Positions 37,001-47,436 of a DNA stretch of 64,000 nucleotides are shown piece after piece. The first letter of the stretch is position 1; each line of letters opens with the position of its first letter. The notes under the pieces were generated by a model that was not told the origin of the DNA, ran no database searches, and saw nothing but the letters and a program-made list of their open reading frames with translations. Where the stretch lies: NCBI GenBank assembly GCA_001939145.1, contig LSRX01000061.1, forward strand, positions 1,240,952-1,304,951, given 5' to 3'. Source of the stretch: Symbiodinium microadriaticum. Taxonomy: Eukaryota > Sar > Dinophyceae > Suessiales > Symbiodiniaceae. The position numbers were made by a program, and so were the translations under genes.

Positions 37001-39755
37001 CATCTTCGACCGGGTCGGCTGTCTGCGCTGGGACAGCTCTTGTCATCCTGCTTCGCCAGCCGAGCAGCCTTGTCTTTATTGTCGTCAGCCGCAACGGCGG
37101 CACTGTCTGCAGGCACACCAATGACCACGCCAGCGCAAGCAAGCGGGGCTTGCGCGGCCCGTGAAATGAGTGCCATGGCGGCGCTTGTAGGTCCTGGTCG
37201 TACTGTACGTTCCTCAAAGCCTGCACTGCCCCATAGAAACGTGGGAGCATGTAGTTTTGGCCCGATTAGAATTGCAAAGCACTTCACGTTCTGTGAACCA
37301 CCGCTCACATCGCTCACCGGAGCCTCCACGGCACGAAGCCAGAAGAGATCGCGCCAGGCCCTCGTCCTAAACTCTGAGCATGCTGATGGGCTTATGGGCT
37401 TCACTAGCCGCAGGAGGAAAACAAAGCCTCACGTCAATGCCACAAAACAAGGATCTGTATGCAAGGCCCCCAAAGCAAGGGTCAGCGATTTGGAAAAAAG
37501 CTGAAGCTTCGCAACATGGACACCCTGGAAGCCACCCCGGTCCCTCCGGAAGTCTCAAGAACCGTCGCTCGTCTCCAGGAAGCTCAGCCGGGACTCGGAT
37601 GCCAGGCGACCTTCCCACAGCTGCGACACTACCGCCAGGCTCGCCTGCCACCTGATCCAAAGGACGGGCTCCGTGTGAGCAATTGGAGACCCCAAGTAGG
37701 GGAATCCATGCCGTGAGAACCCCGACAACTCAGGCAACCCGACGTCGTGCTTGAGAAGCTCGGATCACTCTGACAGCAACAAAGTAACTCACCTACCGTA
37801 GTGCGATGCTTCCGGGCCACCTGTCTGAAAGAGTCGCGACGGCCCTGGTCAGCGCCACGACGTTGCAGCGGATCCCATGAGTCTGCATGGTTGCAAGGAG
37901 ACGGAGGCTCTGTGACCAGTCGCAAAAAAGACCACTGTAGGTCACCACGTCCGGCTTCAGCTGCCCTTTTTGGGCCTCCGAAAGCCATGAGCAGCCAGCT
38001 TCCCACCTGCCGGCCTGGCCCAAAGCGTTTCCCAGGATGTTCCCTGCAAAACCACGCCGGCCGGGGCGCCGGGCCTCTGTGGCGGACAACACGTAGTGCC
38101 ACTGATCCGCGCGAGCGCAGCAAGAGTGCGCAGAGCTCAGCAGCACAGGATCCACTTCCAGCTGTCTTGCCCGCACCTGTCCCAAAATCCGACAGTCTTG
38201 AAAACTGCAGTAAAAGCCCGTTTCCTGAGCCCTAGACTGCAGCTCGGAAAGCCTCATGTTTTTGTTCTCGCCGCACCTGCCCCAGGATGCCAAGGGCCCC
38301 GGACCAAGATGTGCAAGCGTCCATCGTAGCAGTGTAGCATGCCACATCGGGCCGGGGCAACCCCCTACCTCAGACTTGGACGACAGAAACCACAGGCGCC
38401 GTTCGGCACTCCAAGGCACCCAAAGCCCGCGACCCAACAATTATCAGACGGCCCTCAACAAGAAAATTAAGCCTTGGCTCAAAACCCACAGCTTCTGCTG
38501 AATGCTTTGAAACGACGACTCTCGCAACCACGCCTTAACTCATAACTTAACAAGTCAGGGCATTCAATTCTCGAAGTTGCCCCGGCTCTGCCCAGACCCA
38601 GTCTGCTCCATCTCGGCGATGAAGGCGATGGAGAGCGGCCAGGGCTCTTCGCGCTTGAGGCTACCTGGTCTAGCCCAGGGCCTAAGGGTCCTCCCGCTTT
38701 CACCCCTGCTCCCCGCAAAAAAGACTCGTGAACTGCCGACTCCGGCACTTAGGAAGATCTGAGTCGGAAAGAGGCGATCAAAGGATCCACTCCCTTTCCA
38801 ACTATGTGTGGAGAAGCTGCTCATCACAGTTCCGCAGGCCACGACGTCGAGGGCGAGTTCCCCCTCTCGGCCACACCTGGACAGCAGAAGCGTCGAGTCT
38901 CTGGCCAAGCCATCGATGCCCAACAAAACCCACAAAACAGTCAACCAGTCTCAAACACACAGCTACGAGTACTCCCTGGCACACCGAGCCCGGCCTCAGA
39001 AGCTGCAGCGTCTGCAGCCAGCCTCCGCTCTCGCCTCGAGAGATGGCGAAGCCCCCGCCCCCCCCCCCCCCCAAAAAAAAAACAACAACAACAAGAAACA
39101 CTTCCCTGTCCCCCATAGGCCCATAAAGATTTTCCCAGAGAGCCCAATACCCCTTAATCAAGGAATGTACCTTAAATTATAGGGGCCCTAATCTTATGAT
39201 TTAGGGNCTCTCGCGACTTTTACCGGTTTAGGGTAATAACAAAAAAAACAACAACAACAAAAAACTATCCGACCTCAAGAGAGCCTTTCTGCGGCCAGGG
39301 ATGCACGCCCTCATCGCGGCGGAGCAGGCGATGATCGAGGGCTCCAGGTGCCGGAGCGCCAGATCGCGGAGCAAAGACAGCGCCCACGGCCAGAGGGAGC
39401 GGCGTCCTCTCGCGACTTTTACCGGTTTAGGGTAATAACATAATAATAATCATCATCATAAGAAGAAGAAGAAAAATAAGAAACAGCTCTCTTTTTCCTC
39501 TGCCACTTCCCTCGAGGGACCCTTTGGGCTCCTGAAGCCCGGATGGCCGAGGTCGCATCGCGGGGATCCGACAGCAGATGCCTTCGGGTCAGCTCCTCCA
39601 CCGTTTGCCTCAGGCGGCCGAGCTCCACTGTGCCCTTCAAGACTGCACCCTTCCAAAAAACGGACACAGCTCACCCCGTCCGAAGCTGAGATTCGCCTAA
39701 AGACCCCGAGAACCACATCGAAGGCTTCCAAGGATACCCCCAAGATGTCAGGCAC
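31035..39755 (-). CDS. Pentatricopeptide-repeat (PPR) protein with C-terminal HAE deaminase-like motif
   Basis: PPR proteins bind organelle RNA through paired helices, one repeat per base. Phase-consistent exons: about 39650-39532, 39406-39296, 39034-38995, 38876-38821, 38664-38598, 38176-38075, 38043-37821, 37651-37569, 35576-35515, about 34831-34770, about 34472-34420, 33918-33860, 33050-32831, 32775-32694, 32585-32509, 32282-32175, 31933-31805 and 31742 to about 31062. An exon 39755-39697 (VPDILGVSLEAFDVVLGVF) may precede them. Repeats include WPWALSLLRDLALRHLEPS, DVVACGTVMS-SLKREEPWPL, QLKPDVVTYSG, DWSQSLRLLATMQTHG, ATAASLGAMESARRWRSSL and SLLGWMRAAGREPDLISCN. The last exon has DHDRSGHAERIALL, the His-Ala-Glu signature of cytidine-deaminase-like DYW domains; the expected Cys pair after it was not found. 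It could be two genes split near 35 kb, but phase continuity favours one. Several donors are GC or GA. Confidence 0.75.
35850..37404 (-). pseudogene. Decayed coding stretch inside a PPR intron
   Basis: Lies within the intron between the PPR exons at 37569 and 35576, same strand. Protein-like sequence continues for about 1.5 kb but hops between frames: PTSAAMALISRAAQAPLACA; ENFAKELDKLVTAPRRQRL; CDQMCFDDWKDPANVTDVG; EEVVHVLQMSRCYFKYDAI; KPVLFGMHLDGRPATTTFVK; EFVSSAGSPTVKLSEHVRI, ending in TGA at 35850. In-frame stops occur at 36532-36534 (TGA), 36293-36295 (TAA) and 36104-36106 (TAG), and frame changes have no room for introns. It looks like an intronless, retroposed or duplicated gene copy now broken. 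The parent family was not recognised. Confidence 0.55.
36972..37022. repeat. Inverted repeat, 23-bp arms, 5-base loop
   Basis: Arms 36972-36994 and 37000-37022 (inner part CGGTCGAAGATGC / GCATCTTCGACCG) match except one position that could be a G-U pair. The loop is CAATA. It lies inside the decayed coding stretch. Confidence 0.85.
39208..39441. repeat. 33-bp intron-end sequence duplicated on both sides of a PPR exon
   Basis: CTCTCGCGACTTTTACCGG followed by TTTAGGGTAATAACA occurs at 39208-39240, right after an undetermined base at 39207, and again at about 39408-39441. The right copy is the acceptor end of the intron preceding the PPR exon 39296-39406. The two copies diverge into different A/AAC- and AAT-rich tails. 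Confidence 0.85.
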
Positions 39756-39779
39756 CTGCCGGACAATTCTTTAAGGCTG

Positions 39780-42330
39780 TGGGCCATGAGAACAAGGCTG
39801 CTTATCTTGGATGGCCGAGTGGCGCGACCACCTCGTCGGACTCGCTTTCCAAGCGCTGGAGCAGCCGCCAGGGCCTCTTCACCTTCTTCGGCATCCTTGC
39901 AAGGCATACCTCAAGGGAAAGCCCTCCACAGAGCTCGGAAGGCTGGAAGAGCTGCTAGGAATAAAAATGACTCCTGAACCCAGGCTTTTTCAACCCAACA
40001 AGGTCTTTCAGATTTTCATCAGGATACCTCCTATCACTGCTGCCTTCGCAGAGTCGGCAGCAGTGGCGGCTGATGGCCCCAACCGCGCAGAAACCAGTGG
40101 CCGACACGGATTTGTCGTGCTAATGCTTCGGAGTCCTCTCAGCTAGTGCAGCTAGTGCAATCGAGCCTTGGTGCTGCTGGCCCATCTGCGATGTCACAAT
40201 CTCGCATTGCTCTCTGAAGCAATGCCGGCCACCCATCGGAAACCCCACATGACTTACATGAGTAGTCCATGTCACGCACTGCAACCGCAGATCCAGATTC
40301 AGCCGCAGACGTTTCTCCTGCAACGCCGTTGAAGAAGTAGAATTGCCTTGGCAGGGGATATAGCCGCAAGAGCCCATGCACAGGAGGACCGCGACCATGA
40401 AGGATGAGCTCCCTGCCCCTTATAGCCTTCTTCCATGGACCTGGGAGCTTGGCATCTCAACGTCTTAGCTCCAGGTAGATTTCGTGTAATTACACTGTTT
40501 TGGGGACACCCATCGAGACCCGGACTTCGAGGTTTCGATGTGTGACTCAGACTCACTCGGGCTCCCGCCAATGAGGGGGCAGGGGCAGCTCCACCATGTG
40601 CTGCCTCACAGGATCTTACGGACACTACCGCAACGTTCGGCCAATGTGGCAAGATTTCCCAAAGAAGAATGAATAAGGCGCCTCAACCAAAAAATGTTGC
40701 ACATCATGGCATGCGTCTTCAACAAGGCACCCCAAGTTTTCTGAACCTGGCTCGGGAAGGTGTTTTGCTGGCGCTGCCCTGGCGGCTCCGAGAACTCGAA
40801 TCTTCTTTTATCGCTCTGAGATTGAGCTTGCAATTCCATGGTCCGCGTTGTGGTTGTCTGTGATTTCCCGAACCCTTTTTGTTGCAACTGGCTGGCAACG
40901 TCACGCCAGGACAGCTGACTCGTTCCAGGCTACACTCTAAACTTCTGAACCCTGAACCCCAAAGCTTCTTGAACTCTTCTTGGGGGCATCGCCCGGCTTA
41001 GCTCCAGGCACGATCAGCCACAGCCTCGGCTCAGAGATGAACTTGCTTATCGTCTTAGTACATCTTGTGCAAACATTCCGTAATAGACTATACCAGACCA
41101 GCATGTACCATAATCGACTTTGCCATGATATAATACCATAGTAAAGGGCATCATGTACATCTTTGGGTTGCGATCTCATGAAGAGTCGGCTGCGATTCAG
41201 GCTCCTGGCTTAGTGGCCTTGTCACTGCTAGTACCTGACCTCCCCAAGACCCGAAACCGGACGCCACCCCAGGCGTCTGATCCCCAAATCCGCCACAGGT
41301 ACAGGCGCAGTTCTTTCCAAACCGCTACTTAGAGTCTCCGGGAGCCCGGCAAAGTGTTGCTGCCCGGCTCCTTGGAGAGCCCCACTTGATCGGCGAAGTC
41401 GGAAAACCTCGAGCTAAGCTTCACTTGCATTGCTAGGTGCGAGCTCTCGAGAACACATTCGGACCGCCAGGAAAACGATACGATACGAAATAATGCAAAT
41501 ACGATCTTGGTCGGTCCTAATCCTGCTGAAGCCCGGGCAAAACTTGGCCGATTCCCCACCACAGCAAAGCATGGATCGAGGCGGCTGCTTTAGTCGTCGC
41601 GGAGCCTCGACTAGATTTTGCTGAGAGCTTCTGGATGGGTTGCAGAGTTCCGGGTTCAGAACTTTACGGCTTTGAAGCTTGAGGCTCAGGGAACCTAGAT
41701 AAAACGGCATGGCGCCCATGACGCGGAGAGAGGGTGAGGCTTGGCGCCTTGTCGCTGATCCCTTCACCCAAGAGTGGGTCTTTCGCAGATGTGCCTTGCC
41801 TGTGGCTTAGGGTTCAGTAAACCCCAACATGAAGGCCGAACGAAACCCCAAACCCTCGCTACAGCAGTGCCTTCTCGGCATCCACCTGAAGATCAGACAT
41901 ACATTCCCCAAAACCCTCGGTTCCGGACTACAGTCCGAGCAGGCCCTTTGTCCGTGCAGGTGTGGCGGATGCACGCCAGGCTGAAAATCCGGGGGCAACA
42001 CCCCGAGAGAGTGATTAAACTGCTGATCGCCAGAAAATCGCTGCTGCAAGTTAGGCGAAGGGGGCTCCGACATCTCCTTTCACTCCCGAAAACATCCCAG
42101 AAAGCATGGAAGCATCCTCGTAGAAGTCACAGATGCCCTGGAGCCCATGGAAACCTTTCCAGGCCCAGGCCTTGAGCGCGAGCCCGGGCCCAGGGTGTCA
42201 ACTACTTTGGCTAACGAAAACGACCCTCTGGGTGGGAACTTCTGACAGAACAGCATGAGCAAGCAACTCGTGTACTTAGTACTTCTGGCGTTCCTATCCA
42301 GAGAGAAGGGTGGCAGTGGAGCCAGCGTGG
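39780..42330 (-). other. Spacer with unidentified minus-strand exons
   Basis: Between the PPR and ABC1K genes. Candidates: 40621 to about 40850 (TWGALLKTHAMMCNIFWLRR, then SLGNLATLAERCGS) ending GTCC/GTAAGA; 40120-40398 (LRLQCVTWTTHVSHVGFPMG); 40955-41060 (KFISEPRLWLIVPGAKPGDA); 41329-41470 (AMQVKLSSRFSDFADQVGLS); and 41850-42070 (QQRFSGDQQFNHSLGVLPPD). They could form one gene, but junctions were not resolved and no domain was recognised. Confidence 0.3.
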
Positions 42331-42332
42331 AT

Positions 42333-45300
42333 CTAGTTCACAAGCAGGGCGTTGTTGGCCCTGCGCTCCACGTCGTCTGCCAGGCGCAGCAGCACGCGCC
42401 GCGCCAGCTGCCGGGCGAAGCGACCCGCAAAGGACGCGGCACCGGGAGTGATGGACCTGAGCGTCTGGGCCGTAACGGACCGAAGCTACAGCATGGCGGC
42501 CTGCAAGTTACAACCCCCCCGGCCAAAGTCGAGGAAAGGAATCCAAGAACAGCGCCAGGGAACGGCAGCAGCCCCTGGGCAATGGGCTGCAGCCTCTGCA
42601 GGCTCCGCACCGTCTCGCCGAAGTCGGCAGCCTCATCGCTCTCGGCGGCTGGGCGGCGGCCGGCATCTACAAGCTCCGTGATGCGGCGGAGGACGAGCAG
42701 TGACTGCTTGTCTTCCCTGCTCAGGAGCTGCTGGTCGTCGGCGCCACCAAGCAAGAAGTTCAGAGGCAAGGCGAGAGGAAGCGCCAAGGGCCCCAGGGTT
42801 CGAAGCAGACGCACCAGCGAGGCACGGGAGAGTGCATCGATGGCCGCCACACCCTCCTCGATCAGCAGGTCCTGCAAAAAGTTGCCATCTGGGGAGAAGA
42901 CCACTTCTGCAATCTCCCGCGTGGCCGAGTCGACCTGCAGAGCTTTGTAGGCTTTGAAGATTTTTGAGCGTCTCACATCGAAACTGGGGACAGCAAGGCA
43001 CACACGGCCTCGCGCACCCGGCCGTTGCTCTGGCCGTTGCTCTGCTCATGGGTGCCATTTTGGCCATTTTGCTCGATCTGGATGCCACCGGCCGCCGCAG
43101 ATTCCGTTCGGCTTCCCTTCCTGGGCCAGGTGCAGCAAAAACCCGAGACTATGAACTCGGCCAGAAACCATTCAGAAAGCTTCAAACCTCACCCAACTGC
43201 CGAAAGCATTCCTTGGAGCAGGGACACATGTTTCTCTGCGGCTTGTGCAAACGAGGCGCATCAGATTGGTGAAGTTGCCAAAGCCGGTGGCGAGCTCGTC
43301 AATGCGCGACACGGCGATGCGAGATCGGCCCTTGTAGAGGTAGGACCTGCGTACGGCATGTATGGCCCAGCACGCAGAACTGCATGTTTTTGCTCCCTGT
43401 CTCTCCTAGCTTGTAGCATCCTGAGCCCTTATGCCTTAGGCCTTAGGCCCTTAGAGTGCAGGGCACACGAGGCCAATGCGCCTCAGAGCTTCTCGCATTC
43501 GGAAGCTATCGTCGGTGATCAAGCGCCTGGCGATGTAGGGGAAGCACTCCTGCCAGGTCCACCAAAGTCAGCTCTCGCTCGAACCGGAAGGCTTCCTTGG
43601 GAAAACTCTCCTGGTGCTCCCGGGAACGCCCCCCTCAACACCCAAAGTCGGCCCTTAAAAACCCTTCATCCTTGACGATGGCGAAGTTCTCGTTGGTCTT
43701 CAGACCGAGGCCTCCGGGACCCATGCTTGGGGCCTGTCCCTCTTCGTGTCGTGCCACCTATGTTTGCACCCCCTGTTGATGAGGACGTGCTGCTTACGTT
43801 GCCCCCACCTCAATGAATACCGTAGGGTGGAGAGGCTGCTGACGGGTTGGTGGGTTGGTGGGTGGGTGGTGGGTGGGGTGCGCGTGTATCTATGTATCTC
43901 TGGTGCAGCGCTGCCGGGGCGCCCCTTCCCTCCCGCCCATCCCATGGTATCCCCCGCCCCCTGTGGTTCACTGTGGTGTGGACCCCCCGGTCCCTCCCTC
44001 GAAGATGGTGATCACGATCCCCGTCCGCCCGCCCCTCCGGTCCTCCGGTCCCGTGCTCAAGAGTCTTGAATCAAAGTCACGTGCTCAAGAGCCTTGAATG
44101 AAAGTCAATCAAGCACATGCTCGGGCTGATTTCTAATTAACGCACCCAGCCGCCAACCTAAATTGAGCATAAAATGACAACAGTCGATCCAAACTACGAC
44201 AATCTAAGAGAACATGAAGCCAAACAAGCTATGCTATTGAAACAAATGGTAGCAAAGAACATGCGGCAACTAAGGGCAGAACAGCATAAGAGCAGTGGTG
44301 CTACCGATAATCAAATTCGGAATACCAGCACGCAAGAAGCACATCAGCGTCATAGTCCCTCAGCATCATCCCCATCATTCTCATCTGTGTGGGGGGGGCG
44401 GGGGTTGCGCGATTTTGCGCGAGAGTTCCCAAAGAATCGACGGTCACGAGGATGAGTGACTGTTGCTCGGATGAGCTGTTGAGTGGAGGGGGGCATACCA
44501 TGGCGGGACTTTTGGGGTGGCCGCTGGCGCGGCGACGCGGGACCATCTATGTCCATGTCTGCGTCCATGTCTGTGTCTATGTTTGCGCCAGCTATGCCCA
44601 TGCCCCTGTGATGCATATGCGTGTATGTATGTATGTATGTATGTATGTATGTATGTATGTATGTACGCACGCACGCACGCACGTACGTACGTAAGTATGT
44701 ATGTATGGTATGTAATGTATTGTAAGTATGTATGTACGTATGTATATGATTGCAACAACCTTCACCTCTCAGCTACACGACCGCGGCCGTCCTCCGACAT
44801 CAGGAGCCATTGCTCCGGCTTCTTGCAAAGAACTTCGATGTCGTGCTCTTGACAGATGACATCTTTCTGGAGAACCGCTTCATGCTGACATGTAACGACG
44901 AATGTTTCTTCTTCAGAACATGAAGGAACCAACAGCTACGCAGAGGACCTTCGAAGAATCCTGGGTGCCGGCCTTCCAGGGTGCCGAAGGCCCGTAGGAT
45001 CAGCGTGAAGTAGGGCGGCAAGCGGAAGGCCCCGGAGTACTTCTTGCTGATGGCCTGCAACCTGGCGCGGGGCCATCTCTGGGACCCAAAAAAAGAGGCT
45101 TTGACGAATCGTGCGGGGCCATTAAGTTCTCTAAAAGAGCCAGAGGAGAATTTTGGGCAAGCTCAAACCAACTCTCCAAGGGAGTCGCACGCGGGCTCCT
45201 CGCTACTTTCATAGTTGTAGCCTTTACGCTTTAGACTAACACCTTCAAGCAAAGTCGTCGATGGATACCCTGCTAACAAGGCACTTCTCCCGTAAGCCGT

Positions 45301-47405
45301 CCAACTTTCCAGCAGCTTTCATCTCTTCGCGCTGCTTCGCGAACATCTCCTATCGGCTCTGAAACCCGTGCTGCTGGCCATGAGATTTAGCTTGATCCTG
45401 GAACCGAAAATTACGAAGGCTAGTGTGATGATCATGAGCTGATCATGAAGCGGCCACTGGTTCTCATGGTGCTAGTGGAAGCATGGATGCGGATGTGGGT
45501 GCGGGCGCGGCTGTTGGTGTGAGTCAGCGTTTAGGAGTTGACTTCTCGATGACTTGATTGCTGCTCCTGTTGTCGGTTCGCTTCTGTTCGCACCGGTGCT
45601 CTTGCTAGCTTTCTTGTTGCTATTGCTATCGGGGATCTCGACGCGCGGTTTGCATCACTCACTGCTTCGATCCCGGTAAGCACTACAATCTGCGCTTTCC
45701 AAAGTGCCAACGGCTGGTGGTTTTTGCAACTACGGCTGGCTGTGATTGCCCCGGTGTTGATGTCCAATTGCGTACTGCGTGTTGCCTTGCGCTCGGGCAG
45801 AATGAAGGCACGATGAATCGGCATAAGACTGCACAGAGGCTGTGATCAGCACAGTTCTTGCCGGACGGTGCACCCATCCCGTACCCACCCTCCCCTTCTC
45901 ACAGCTCCCGCTTCTTCTTGAGGTCGCCCCCCTCTTCGTAGAGTGTCGAGAGGGTGTTGGCCAAGGTCGGCACGATGATGTCCAAGGCTTCTTTGTCGGC
46001 CGCCAAGGCCTCAGGACTTTTCACCCACACGACCGGATCAAGCTAGGGGCTGGGGCGGCAAGCAGGCGGGGGCGTGGAGGGCTGAGGCCCTCAAGGCAGG
46101 AGCTCAGCACCCGGCCGGCGGGAAGAACTCCAGGTTGATCCTGGGCTCTCATGCCACTTTCACCCACCGTTTCGGGACCCCCCTGCCCTTTGTCTGGCAA
46201 TTCCAGGATGGGTTCATACGAATTGTGGGCTCCCTCGCCTTGGTCCTGAGTACTGACTGAGGCCTCAGACTTCTCAGACGACCCCAAGTTCAAGCAACAG
46301 AGGGTTTGCGAAACGAAGCCCAGGCTCAAATCGTTGAGACAGCTCTTGTACTCCTTCGCCTGCCTGAGAATTCAAGATAATCAAAGTGTGCAGCAGAGAT
46401 TGAACCGAAGGGTGGCTTTCGTAAGAGTCTGCAAACATCTTCGTTGCGCATCGCAGCGCGGAAAAGGCTGCAAACGAAGACGGCTGGCCCCCCCAACCCC
46501 TAAACAAGCCCTTTTTGCAAAGGCCGCGGCAGGTGCATCAAGAACTCGATGAAAGCGAGGCGTTTCTCTCCACTGATCTCGGTCATGAGGCCTCGCCATC
46601 TATCTCTTCTTGCGTTCTGTCCAGTCTAACTGGAAGCAACGAGGGTGCCACAACGGTCTTTCAGTTCCCGCAGGGAGGAGAAAAGACTACGAAATGCTGT
46701 GAACCGAAATCCCTCACCTCGAAACCCGACCTGCCCAAGTCCTTCAATCCCCAAGGCCAACCTCCATAGCCTGAAACTGCTGAAACCCTAGGAAGAAGCC
46801 CCCCACCCCCCACCCCCGCACTTCCGAAAAGCTTGCGACCCAAGGGCCGTAGTCAAGGATCCCCAGCCGGCCATCCCCTGAGCCGAAGGGTTGGCCGGGG
46901 TTTCCCAGATTCCTCTTTCGAAGTTTTAGACTTGGAAGCTCCGGGTTCCTGATGTGCCCGCGAATGAGGCAGAGACCCAGAGCTCCTGCACCTCTTTCGA
47001 AGGATATCTGATGGATACTTTCGACTCACACTTGCTTTGGGGTTTGAAGCTTAAGAGCCCAGCTGGTCCAACGTAGACTCCGTTTCGGGGCCATTGCATG
47101 CTGCATTCTGCGACTCTTTGCCGGCCAGGCCGCCCATGAGGATGAAGTTGCCCGGGTGAGGGTCTCCGTGAAGGTACCTCTGCCCAGGAACATCATCGTC
47201 ATCCTCATCTGACAACGACTGCTATTTTTGCAGCAGCAGGTGCTGCTGCTGGTGCTGCTACCGCTCCTCGTCCTCCTTCTCCTCCTGCTCCTGGTGCCGC
47301 CGCAGCTGCTACTGCTCCTGATACTGCTCTTACTGCTACTACCACTGCCTCCGCCACACACCACCACCACCACCACCACCACCACCACAACCGCCACCAC
47401 CTCCA

Positions 47406-47436
<31 letters not shown>

